DNA of 64,000 bases from NCBI RefSeq assembly GCF_030864355.1, contig NC_083395.1:930001-994000 (forward strand), given 5' to 3'. The translations under genes were made by a program, and so were the position numbers. Below the pieces are notes generated by a model. That model had not been told where the DNA came from. It did not search any database and was given only the letters and a program-made list of their open reading frames with translations. Every line of letters starts with the position of its first letter. The stretch's first letter is position 1. This document shows, one piece after another, positions 22,837 through 33,153 of the stretch. This DNA comes from Cutaneotrichosporon cavernicola. Lineage: Eukaryota; Basidiomycota; Tremellomycetes; Trichosporonales; Trichosporonaceae.

Positions 22837-23378
22837 TTAGTGTGAGTGTTTTGTCTCGAGTGTTTGGCTGGGATGACTGGGTCACGAAGCGGGTCTGAAG
22901 CTCTTAAGTTGACATGAGTGTTGAGGGAGGAAGAGGAATGAATGGTCAGAGCTTGAATGACACCCTCCAGTTACAAAGCAGATGCCGGCCCGGAATGATG
23001 CGGTGAACATGTGCGGCATTCTTCTTCCGTAGCTGTTTGATCCTGCCCACTATCGACTCCACCCACACTAACCCAAACTCTTTCCTTACCTTGCAGTTCG
23101 GGTATCCCTTTCAGAGCGCACAAAGCGTCAGCAGCGCCCACAGCAAACGCGACTCGCCACGTTGGTTGTAGTTTAGATCACCCGTGCTTGGCCTTGACTC
23201 GTCAGGTCGGGGAACGAGGCCCTACTACCCCACCTTCCCCACTACGCATGGCCCCTTCGGCCCCGATAGACAAGACCCCGCATGTCCCGCACTTGACTTG
23301 TTACCAACAACCAAAGTTGTTTTTGTTCACATCCTAGCTCCCCGCTCCCCGCTCCCCGCACTCAGTGCCCCGCACACC
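22837..23378. other. Divergent intergenic region, DUF3500 / Zn2Cys6 genes
   Basis: Shared 5' region of two divergently transcribed genes. It contains pyrimidine-rich stretches and CCCGC-rich sequence around 23335-23360 shortly before the Zn2Cys6 ATG. No gene or RNA was recognised. Confidence 0.45.
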
Positions 23379-25695
23379 ATGCTCCCAAAGTCACCAACAG
23401 CCGAGCTCGACGAGGCTGCTTCCCCCCCTGCGGCGTCCAGCAGCCTGGGGCCAAAGCCAGTAGCGTGAGTCACCAGGCCCGGCCCGTGCACACCAGCTGA
23501 CAACAGCAAGATCTCATGTCTCGCATGTCGCGCCGCCAAGGTTACCTATAGTTTATGAGTTGAACACTGACCCCAGCGCAAGTGCCTGACGCCTGACGCG
23601 TTCACCGTCTGCAAGCGATGCACTGACCAGGGCATCGAGTGCGAATACCAGAAACATCGGCGAGGGCGGAGGAAGAAGAACCCCGACAACGTGCCGGCCA
23701 CGAGCCGCAGCCGCAGCCGCTCGCGCTCACGCTCACCGTCACGTCATGACACTAGCCCATCACGTCCTCTGGTGGACCGCGGCCGGCCAGAGAGAGACAA
23801 CTCGATTTCCAGATCAGCTATCCGCAGCCACAGTATCCGCTTCTCACATGTCGTGCCAGTCGAGGGCGACTCGTCTCGTATGTCTGCTGCTCGTTTCTGA
23901 TCAAGCTAATCCCAGCCTACATTCCCCGACCCACCTCGCAGCCGCCCGCAACGGGCGGTGCCAACCTCGCCCTCCTCCGCACCGACTGTCCTGATCCCGT
24001 CATGAGTGGCTTCCTCTCCGAGGCCGACGCGTACGAGCTCTTTGAATTGTATGCTCTCAGATGAGTGTACCAGCTAACGTCAGTTACTTCCACCATTTGA
24101 ACGTCGCGGTCGCCATCCTCGATCCGGTCCTCCACACGGCAACGTACTGCCGCGACAAGAGCCCGCTCCTCTTCTCCGCCGTACTCACCGTCACCGCCAA
24201 GATCATCCGCCCCGAAGCGTACCCATCGTGTCTGTTCATCGCGAACAAGCTTGTCGGGCAGGCAGTCGAGTTCGGCCTGTGCTCGATCGAAATCGTCCAG
24301 GCCATCATCATGCTCACGCACTGGAAGAAAGCGGACGACTCGACTTCCTGGCGCAAAGTCGGGTACGCGATTCGAATGGCGCAGGAACTGCGTCTGAACC
24401 AGCGAGCGCCGAGGCCCCTGCCCCGCAACGAGCGACAAGCTCGCGAGATCCTCAACAAGGAGCGATGCTGGCTCAGTGAGCTGATTTGTCAATACGATAA
24501 GCTAACACCAGACCTCATCGTCGCCGACTACCACCTCGCAATGCACCACTCGCTCCCCCGCATGATCAACCAGGACGACGTCGACGACCCGATGGAGTGG
24601 ATCACGGAACACCCGCACCTCCCGTGCCCTGGTGAGGCGGTCATCGCCCCGTGGATCAGCTTCTCCCGCCTGTGTCGCCTCTTCGCAGACATGCTTGCGG
24701 GTATGAATGGTAGCCCGTCAAATCTCCGAAGCTTACACTGGCTCGAGATGGAGTACAAGCGGTGGAATAGGCGCTGGATCGAGAAGAACTGTGAGTGAGA
24801 AAATCTAAGCCTAGCTGACTCCAGCCGAGTACGGGTTCCTGCAACAGCAGGTTGCCATGGTCAAGTTGTGCGGCAGTCTGCTCCACTTCCACATCTGCGA
24901 GTACCATCTACTCTTTACTGCGCGGTATCGCTCCAGCGGCGCGACACTGGACACCTCTGAGCCATCGCCACTGAGCTACGCGTTTGCCGAGTGCGCCGAC
25001 GTGGCGCTGGGCTTGCTCGAGATCTTCCAGACAGATTTCGTTGCCAACGACTACCTCCCCTTCTGCTTCAACATGACTTGGGTTGGCGTGGCCATCACTA
25101 GTGTGTGGCTGGTCAAGGTGAGCGCTTGGTGTACTGAGGCTCACGTTCCCCATACCGGACATGGCTCACCGCAGAACATAGGCGCGATGGACAAGATGGA
25201 CCGCAAGGCCGTGATCCGCAAGCTCACCGAGGTGGCTGACTCTACGGCGACAGCCTCCCGCTCCTCTGAGGACATGCCAGCCTACACCCACCGCCTCATC
25301 AAACACCTCCTGGACTCGGTCTGCCCGGAGTGGCATCTGGCCTCCACCAAGTCCTCAGCAGTCCCAGCAGGCGACGGCGACGGCGGTTCGTCCACCTCGG
25401 GCCCGACGCCTGGGATCGCCATCGCGCCGCCGCAGACGTGGAACATGCCTAGCGCACAGCAGATGATCCAAGAGACCCTCTGGCACCCGTCCGTCTTCCA
25501 GGACATACCGACCCTCCGCACACCCGCACAGCACAACCAGTGCACGACCGGCAACTCGGCGTACCACCCGCCGCAACCTGATAGCATTCCACAGCCGATC
25601 ACGAGCGACGTGCTCTTCCCTGCGGCTGACGACGATATCTGGTGTGTAATGTGCAGGATGTTGCTGACAGCAGGAAGCTTCTTTTCCCGCTATAG
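23379..25695 (+). CDS. Zn2Cys6 fungal transcription factor
   Basis: The binuclear zinc cluster spans two tiny introns and reads CLACRAAKRKC then LTPDAFTVCKRC and TDQGIEC, i.e. C-x2-C-x6-C-x8-C-x2-C-x6-C, followed by the basic linker HRRGRRKKN and an Arg/Ser-rich stretch. A fungal-specific (middle homology) domain follows, with YFHHLNVAVAILDPVLH, SIEIVQAIIMLTHWKK and SWRKVGYAIRMAQELRLN. A late helical region (LGLLEIFQTDF, VAITSVWLVK) is split by further short introns. Nuclear DNA-binding regulator; target unknown. The last intron (gtgtgt...ctgacagcag) yields a short end, WKLLFPL and stop at 25695; without it the frame runs to 25768. It is divergent from the DUF3500 gene, so local regulation is possible but unproven. 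Confidence 0.88.
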
Positions 25696-25980
25696 TGTAT
25701 CCGTGTTGTATCCATCTACGTCTTGTGGCTTCATCGGGCTGGGCGGGGCATTGGTCTTGAACAAATGATCAAACCGATGCGTAAAAGTTGGAGCGAGTTG
25801 GTTTGGGGGGTGTACTGGTTGGTTTGATGCCGCAGCGAATTCCGCATCTACTGCCCCACTCTGTCGGAGATGTCCTACCCCGCCTCGCCCGGGGACCGGA
25901 CCGCACATGATATTCCCGGCCCGACAACCGCTGCCCACCAATAGCTCAACATAACCGCTTCATCCATCTCCAACCTACCA

Positions 25981-26579
25981 TGCTCACTCGTTCCATTACT
26001 CGGTCCATCACACGCTCCATCACACGCTCTTTCAGCACTTCCCCCAAAGCCGCCATGCCCCTCTACGTCTGCTACTGCCCCGACTACTCTGACAACCTCG
26101 AGACGCGCCTGAGCGTGCGTGAGGCTCACCTCGCGGCTGCGGCAGAGGACAAGAAGACGGGTGCTAGCGGTGAGTACCACGCCTACGCGACTTGTTTGGC
26201 GCTGACGCTGTCTCTCAACTTATGTCTCGTACACTATCAACGCTATGTTGTCCTTGTCTCACCCGCTCTGCTCGCTACGCCCTGCGACGCTACGTTGTCC
26301 TTGTCTCTGTCTCACCCGCTACGCCCACTCCACTCCCTCGCAGTCTTCGGCCGCGCGTTCCTCGACGACTCGGTGGCCACCAAGGAGGCCGGGAAGCCGG
26401 CCGACCAGCTTCCCGGCATGGCGGGGAGCGTCATGATCCTCCGCTTCCCGACGATCGACGAGGCGTGGGCACGCATCAAGGCTGACAAGTACTGGACCGC
26501 CGGGGTGTGGGACAAGGAAAAGGTGGTTGTGCGCGAGATCATTGGCGCGCCAGTCGACGACACAATCAAGATCCAGTAG
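25981..26579 (+). CDS. YCII-related protein, probably mitochondrial
   Basis: Two exons around a 172-nt intron (donor near 26171, acceptor at 26341). The N-terminus MLTRSITRSITRSITRSFSTS is rich in Arg and Ser without acids, which suits a mitochondrial presequence. The mature part starts MPLYVCYCPDY and continues LSVREAHLAAAAEDK, GRAFLDD, MAGSVMILRFPTIDEAWARI and DKYWTAGVWDKEKV, the YCII fold (a small ferredoxin-like domain; the exact reaction of fungal members is unknown). The presequence is built from a 12-bp repeat (SITR). The intron contains a partial internal duplication. Confidence 0.85.
26232..26330 (+). repeat. Duplicated block inside the YCII intron
   Basis: Two imperfect copies of a block beginning cgctatgttgtccttgtctc (second copy cgctacgttgtccttgtctc), followed by cacccgct, lie in tandem within the intron and account for much of its extra length. 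Confidence 0.7.
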
Positions 26580-26842
26580 GCATGGATTGGAGCGATGCAG
26601 GCCGAGAGCAAGGAGGTTGTTGGTACTGATGGCCTCTGACCCTTTCTGATGTCGTAACACTCTGCCCACGCGCTGTATGCCTTTGCTTCCCTCTAAGCTA
26701 AGCTCAAAGCACACAGTAGAGCTGGCACTGTGGCGTCTGGGTGGTGCGAGGCATGTTGAACCCCTTTGCCAGTGTGTATGTAGCACAAGCTGGCACGCAG
26801 GTGATTGCTGGAAAGGGCAAAGTGCGTCCTCGCCACTGTGGT

Positions 26843-27740
26843 ATGATGGACGACCCCTCCTCACCATCAGCTCCAAGCAACCTTTATTCGTCGACTTCCT
26901 CTTCGTTGACGACTACAAGTTCAAGCCCAACTATGTCGAGCGACTCGGCTGCCGAGGAGATCTCAGACCATCCTACCTGGACGCATGGCGACTTTGAGAT
27001 CGTCGCAGTCGACCGCGTTCGCTTCCTCATCCCATCGCATTACCTCCTTTCTTCCAGGTAACATGTCATGCAGTGACAACATTCTGACCTCAACACCGTC
27101 CTGCGCGATCTGTACGAGCTCAGTCCTAACCACGAAAAGAAGCTCGTCCTCCTCGACCCAGACTTTGAAACCTCGGCCACATTTGGCATGTTCCTCAATC
27201 TCCTCAAATTTGGAACTCTGGACTTGGCTCGCAATCGGCCGTGGACAGCTATTCTCAAGGTAGCCCAACTGATCACCAAGTGGGATTGCACGCCCACCCG
27301 CGCCCTCCTACTCTTTCTCTTACAAAGCACGATGTTGTTCGCCGGCATCTTGCCTCTCGAGACGCTCCTCGCGGCTGCGTTCCTCAACTGCAAGAAGACG
27401 TGCATCACCGCCCTCTATGTCCGTTCTGTGACATGGGATATCGGCATGGAAAACGAGCCAGGCGATATCGGCTTCGACACCCTCGACCCAGCCCATTGGC
27501 CTCTGGACGTCTTCACCCACGTGGCGCCAACTTACCTCTGGGCCCTCCAGCGGACTTATGATGCCCGTACCCATCCCGCGGAGTTTTACATGGGCCTCCC
27601 CAACGCCGAACGCACCAAACCACACGAGATGCGATGCTCCAAGTTCTCATACTATCTCAACCTGGCACGCAAGCAGGAGCATAAGAACGTGAGCCGGCCA
27701 GCTGAAGTACTAACCGCAGCGCATAACGGGGTCGGCTTAG
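26843..27740 (+). CDS. BTB-like family protein A, damaged 3' splice site
   Basis: Member of the BTB-like family found four times in this window. The N-terminus is Ser-rich, then TWTHGDFEIVAVDRVRFLIP and SHYLLSS end exon 1 (27057). The sequence resumes as TVLRDLYELSPNHEKKLVLL, then GMFLNLLKFGTL, ITKWDC, LDPAHWPLDVF and PTYLWALQRTY. The intron between them begins gtaac and has a ctgac branch point (27085), but the ag expected a few bases later is aa (about 27092-27093), so no canonical acceptor restores the frame. If spliced there with a non-canonical site, and with a final intron at 27689-27719, it gives 276 residues. The frame may also run unspliced to 27862. Either a young pseudogene or an unusual acceptor. 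Confidence 0.6.
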
Positions 27741-28271
27741 AGCGCAAAGGTTGTTGGCGACGACTGCTTAATCAGAAGAGGGTGTTTGTACATGGTAGGG
27801 TTTTAGAGTGGCAAATGAGTGCATGGGCAGTGGCGAGCGCGTTCCCCCATGCGCTCACGTAGGCGTTGGCTTGCCAGAGTCGGCCGAACGGCCAGGCCTG
27901 ATGACAAGCGCGTCGGCGTGGCTTGGTACTCGTGAACCGACTCGATTCAGGCCGAGGCACGTCGGCATCTGTGCCGGATGGATGCATCCGACTCTTGTAC
28001 CCCGATCGCCGACAGCCAACGCTGAGAACGATGAGAACGCTGAGAACGATGCATACCCTACTCAATACCCGTGTGCATCTCGGGTCCGCAGCCGCGGCCG
28101 CGACATTCAATCACCGATTCTGACAAAGCGGATCCCAGGTCGGTCCCAGCATTCCCAGCACGGCTCTGGAGTTGCCGGGTCATGTCGATGACGACATTGC
28201 CGATTTAAAAGGGCCATGTCGTCAACAGCTATTCACTCACCTTCACCTCACCTTCACCTCACCCCATCGCA
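27741..28271. other. Intergenic upstream of GST gene
   Basis: No gene recognised. A short repeat (gagaacgatgagaacgctga) occurs around 28023-28047. A t/c-rich leader with a repeated ttcacctcacc motif (28232-28263) immediately precedes the GST start codon. Confidence 0.45.
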
Positions 28272-29108
28272 ATGCCACACATCGTCGTACACCACCTCAA
28301 CCAGTCGCGGTCAGACCGCCTCTTCTGGCTCCTAGAGGTGAGTCGAGCCGCTCCTCCTTTCACCTCCCTCCCCCCTCCCTCCTCACTCCCCTCCCCCTCT
28401 CCTGCCCCTTTCTTAACCGTCAACAGGAACTCAACCTCCCCTACCAAGTCAAAGTGCACTACCGCACCCCGCAAGGCCGCGCTCCAACCTCCCTCACCGA
28501 AGTCTCACCTCTCGGTAAAGCTCCGGTCGTAGAAGTCGACGGCAAGGTCGTAACCGAATCCGGCTTCATCACGCACTACCTCCTCAAGCACCTCAACTCT
28601 GGTTTGCCCGATCTCGAAACCTCGGCGTCGGAGGATTCAGTCTTCTGGAACCACTTCTCGGAAGGCAGTCTCATGCTCCACCTCCAAGGCGGCATCACTG
28701 CCATGAAAGTACAGCAGGGATTTGCCTCCTTCAAGGTTCTCTACTTGTTGCTCTTCTTCCAGAAGGGGGCTAGTGCACTGGCAGAGTATATCCAGAACAT
28801 TACAAAGGACAACGTAAAGCCAATGCTTGCTGAGGTCGACAGGTTCCTTGAGAAGAACCACAATTTCTCGGGTTCGGATAAGCTTGGCGAAGGCGACGTA
28901 AGTTTATACAACAATACAAAAGGCTGACACCCAGTTCATGATGCTCTATCCACTTGATAGTATTGCTCGTGGGACGCGGAAGGGAGAGTACGAGCTTGGT
29001 CACGCTACCAAGCGGTGGCTCGATGGCGTCCAAGCCCGTCCGGCATACCAGCGCGCACGCGAGCGTATCGCCCAGGAAGAGGCCGGGCAGAAGGCTGCCA
29101 AGCTCTAA
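28272..29108 (+). CDS. Glutathione S-transferase, Gtt1-like
   Basis: Thioredoxin-fold N-terminal domain (HHLNQSRSDRLFWLLEELNL, VSPLGKAPVVEVDGKVVTESG with the cis-Pro and the Glu-Ser that bind the glutathione gamma-glutamyl group) and an all-helical C-terminal domain (FWNHFSEGSLMLHL, FLEKNHNFSGSDKLGEGDFM, RWLDGVQARPAYQRARER). The pattern and length (about 230 residues) match yeast Gtt1-type GSTs, which conjugate glutathione to electrophiles and peroxides at membranes. Two introns: one after WLLE and a ~38-nt one before FMMLYP. Ser in HHLNQSRS is the likely catalytic-site residue; that is inferred from position. Confidence 0.88.
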
Positions 29109-29161
29109 TTTGTATCTGGGTGATGTATGTTGCTGGTGTATTGTCTATGGCTACATGAAAA

Positions 29162-30606
29162 CTACGGCTCGATTTTGACGGATATCGCGTCGACTGTCGC
29201 CTCCCCTTCCAGTTTGTCTACTCGGTCTACCTCGTCCACCGCCGGCCGCAGCTTCTCTTCCTCTTCTTCCTCATACGCAATCTCGACCTTTGGCTTAGTC
29301 TCCTCGATCTCGCGCTTGACGTCCCTGTCTGCCGTGAAGCGGTACGCGATCTCTTTCCGGTTCGCAGCGTTCACCGTAACGCGCGACGGGCACAGCTTCT
29401 GCTGGCCCAGGAGGCAGATGTCGCAACGCGGCCCGACAGGTAAACAGATGACCTGGTGTGAGCTATGCTGCTCTGCGCTCTGCGAGTCTAGCTCACCTGT
29501 CCAAAGCCCACGAGGAGCGGGTTAATCGGTCGATGTAGCTCTGGCGGCAACCACGACTCGAGGTTGACGCTGGTGTCAGCTGTCACATGTCCACCAGCTC
29601 ACCGAGTATCCTCTGGCGTCTTGGTAGGCGGTTTGTGCCATTTCAGCCGGTTCGTGATGCGGTGCACATGCACGTCGACACCGATGCCCGCGTTTCTGCC
29701 GTCAGCGCAATTAATTGAATTGCAGCTGCAATTCAAAGCTGCTCACATATTCCATGCGGCCTGAAGGGCCAGGAAACCCATCTTGGGCCCGACTCCCTTC
29801 AACTGACACAGCTCTTCAATAGTCTGGGGCACGTCGCCGTCGGGACGGGCAACGAGTGCCCGCGCCGCCGCCTGGATGTATTCTGTCTTGCGGCGCCAGA
29901 AACCGACTTTGTTGATCGCGTCCGCTACGGTCGACTCGGGCGCAGTCGCGAGCGTCGCGGCCGTCAATCCCCCTACAATGGATTCGTGGAGGTTCATGAC
30001 GGCTTGGGACGTCACTGCGTCCTTTGTTTGCGAGGAGAGCATGAGCGAGATGAGGATGTGGAACCGGAGCGTCTGTCGTCAGCTTCAGGTAAACAATAGC
30101 TAATTACACACCTTGTCGTCTAGGTCTCTCATGGTGCGCGGCCGCTCACATCCCCTGCTGTCAGCTGTCGGACAGAAAACAGCTCACATAGTATCGACTG
30201 GCGCATCGATGCCGGCGCGCATACGCTCAATCAATGCGTACTGCTCCCGCCACTTGGGGGGCTCAGGGTGTGCCTTCTCCCGCGCAGGGAGATATGCCGC
30301 CTTCTCCTTCCTCTTTCTCGCTGGAGAGACAGGCTCGTCCTTGACCTCCACCAACGGCTCGTCCTCCTCCTTGACTTCGCGCTTTACGCGCTTCCGCGCG
30401 GGTTCAGCATACGAGTATTTTGACAGGTCGACGGTCGACTTGGCCGAAGACGCTTCGGGTTCGGGGCGCGTCGTGGACCGCGTCGCTCTCCGCAGCGAGG
30501 TGAACCCGTTGGCATCGACATCGGGCTTGACGTCAGGCTTGGTTTCGGTCGTCAGAAGCGTCACACGGCTGTTGGCCGCCGAACGCGTCGAGCGAAGACC
30601 CGACAT
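29162..30606 (-). CDS. NTG1: Endonuclease III homologue (Nth1), bifunctional DNA glycosylase/AP lyase
   Basis: Base-excision repair enzyme for oxidised pyrimidines. The N-terminal ~120 residues are Lys/Glu-rich and disordered ([12 protein letters not shown]). The catalytic core has [12 protein letters not shown], the helix-hairpin-helix LKGVGPKMG with the catalytic Lys, and the Asp in VDVHVHRI. The [4Fe-4S] cluster reads [11 protein letters not shown] then LLGQQKLC (spacing 6-2-7). The C-terminal tail is strongly acidic ([10 protein letters not shown]). Several short introns, including ones after PVDTM and AAWNM. Nucleus or mitochondrion is possible; no clear presequence was seen. Confidence 0.92.
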
Positions 30607-30840
30607 GGCGAGTGGGCGGAGAAGAGACCGCAGCGTAGCGAGGGGTTAAGCCACTGGTACACTGGTAAGGAGAGATATGAGCGACGATGCAACGACGCGT
30701 GCATACAATGCGGGGATTCAGGCACGAAACATGAGTGGCCACTTTCCCACGGTCGACCCACAAAAGTTGATAACCAAGGTTGAATGTTGACACCTACAAC
30801 TACATCATCTCACCCATCTCACCGTTGACGGCAACCACGA

Positions 30841-32670
30841 TGGCGTCGACATTCAACCTCCTCACCGCCGGCGTGCGGTTCAACAAGTCGCGCTTCCAGA
30901 AGGACATGGATCTCTTCGAGAAGAAGGAGAAGAGCAAGAGCAAGGGCAAGGGCAAGGGCAAGGCTCTGGCCAAGGAGACTGCCCTCCCGTCGTCTCTCAA
31001 CTTCTTCGGCGACCGCTCTGCCGCTGCCGTCCCGAAGCCCGAACCCGAATCCGAATCCGAGTCTGACAACGACTCCGAGTCGGCACCCGACATCCCCGAG
31101 CCACCGAAGCAGAAAATCACGCTCACCGGCCCCGATCCCCTTCCCTCGTCCCTCGGAACCGACCTAGCCTCCCTCTTCACCGACGACTCGCCCCTCCGCA
31201 AACCGCTCCTCCGCGCTCTGAACGAGAGCAATATCCACGGACTGTGGGGTGTGCAGTGTGCCGTGTCGGGAAGCCTCCTCGCTGGCCAAGACACGATGTG
31301 CATTGCCCCCACAGGGAGCGGCAAGACACTCTCCTACCTCCTCCCAACGCTGGTGCAGCTGCGGCAGCCGGCGCGCAAGATGGGCGACGAGGGAAAGGGT
31401 ATCCGCGCACTCGTCGTTGTGCCGACCCACGATTTGGCTGTGCAGATCCACGGCGTGCTCAAGGCCATCACGGCGGGGCAGAAGTGGCGCTGCATGGTGC
31501 TCAGCAAGGCGACGCAAAAGGCCGTGTGCGAGTCTGCACCGGGACACAACTCGGGAAGCGACGAGGAGGACGAGGCCGAGGAGAGTGAAGACGAGACAGA
31601 GGGTGGTCTCGGCATCGATGTCCTCATCGCCACGCCGGAGCGGTTGCACCACCTCCTCGACGCGGGGCGCGTGTCGCTAGCAAGGTGGGAATTGGCCTTT
31701 ACAGTAGCTGACAGCAGTACACGCTACCTTATCCTCGACGAGTCGGACCGCCTACTCGGCCCCGACTTTCTCCCTCAGGTGGAGCCCATCGTTGAGGCGA
31801 CGGGCGAGGAGGTCCAGAAGGCCCTCTTCTCGGCGACGATGCCGGCTGGCGTAGAGGAGCTCGCGCGGCGATGGCTCAAGGACGGGGGTGTGCGCGTGGT
31901 CGTCGGAGTCAAGTAAGTTCAGCTAGCCCGAGTATCAACGCAGCTGACATACAGGGACTCGGCCGTAACCACCGTTGACCAGTCTCTCCTCTTCACCGGG
32001 TCGGAGGCAGGCAAGTCGCTCGCGCTCGCCAACCTCATCTCAGAGGGTGGGCTGCCATACCCGTCCCTCATCTTCGTCCAGTCCATCGAACGTGCCGACG
32101 AGCTTTCCAAGCAGCTGGTACTGGACGGTGTTCGCGCTGAAGCGGTGCACTCTGGGCGAGGGAAGAGCAAGCGTGACGCAGCGATCGACGCGTTCCGCCG
32201 CGGCGACGTGTGGGTGCTGGTCGTCACGGACGTGCTAGCGCGCGGCATGGACTTCCGTGGTGTCAAGGTGGTCGTCAACTATGGTGAGTCTATCTCGTAT
32301 CGGCAACCGACTGACAACAGATTTCCCCCAGACTGTCCAGTCGTACATCCACCGCATCGGACGTACCGGTCGCGCCGGGCGCCCAGGGAAGGCGATCACG
32401 TTCTTCAGCAACGAAGACGCGCCGTACCTGCGCACGGTCGCAAATGTTCTTCGCGCAAGCGGCTGCCCGGTGCCCGAGTACATGTTGCAACTGAAGAAGC
32501 CGAGCAAGAACCAGAAGCGCAAGCTGGCCAAGGCGCCGGTTGAGCGCAAGTCTGTCGGAGGAGGGGGACGCGACGTTGCTGCCGAGAACGCAAAGCGGAA
32601 GCGCGCGATGATCGAGGGCACCAAGCGGAGGAAAGCGACTGAGGGAAAGAAGCAGAAGACGGAGGCATGA
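30841..32670 (+). CDS. ROK1: DEAD-box RNA helicase Rok1 (DDX52)
   Basis: Ribosome-biogenesis helicase for small-subunit assembly. The N-terminus has [15 protein letters not shown], typical of Rok1, then Lys/Gly and Glu/Ser tracts. Core motifs: APTGSGKT (I), PTHDLA (Ia), TPERL (Ib), LDESD (II), SAT (III), [20 protein letters not shown] (V) and [11 protein letters not shown] (VI). Motif II is DESD rather than DEAD. An acidic insert ([15 protein letters not shown]) splits the first RecA domain. Three short introns fall after SLA, VVGVK and VVNY. The basic C-terminus ([14 protein letters not shown]) is nucleolar-like. It sits ~480 bp upstream of SPB4 in the same direction. Confidence 0.92.
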
Positions 32671-33153
32671 GGAGTTTGCATAGACTGGTAGACCACATGT
32701 ATTACTAGGACCAATGCTTGCTCCGTAGGAATCAACTACGACATCCAACTACATTCCCATGAGCAGGGAGGCTACGTGCACTACTCAAAGGTCGCGTAAA
32801 CGTACTTGGCGCGGCACGTCTCCTCGTGGCCGTACTTCTGGCGGTTGTTTGAGACCAGGGTTATGCAGTAGGAGATATAGATCGGACACAAGTAGCACAC
32901 TGGAGCAAGTATCATCAAGGAGTAATGAACCGCAAGTAAAAGCAAGCAGGATCAAGCAGGATGATGCAGCGCGCTGCCACTAGCTGATCCGCCCTATGTA
33001 TGCCAGATACCTACATTAATCCAAATACTAATCCTTACCAATCCTAATCCCTCATAGCCCCCCCGGAGATCCTCTAATCCCCGCCCATATTTTGATCCTC
33101 CACTCCACTTTCATCTTGCGCACACATCACAACACATCTACACATCTACGACC
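32671..33153. other. Intergenic between ROK1 and SPB4
   Basis: Contains the ROK1 3' region and the SPB4 promoter. A low-complexity run of 'atcctaatcc'-like sequence occurs around 33017-33080. An a/c-rich leader with a doubled 'acacatctac' lies just before the SPB4 ATG. No gene recognised. Confidence 0.45.

Noticed and set aside
22837..22885. N-terminal extension of DUF3500 protein
   Set aside because: It would begin at GTG; the first ATG (22836) gives a normal start.
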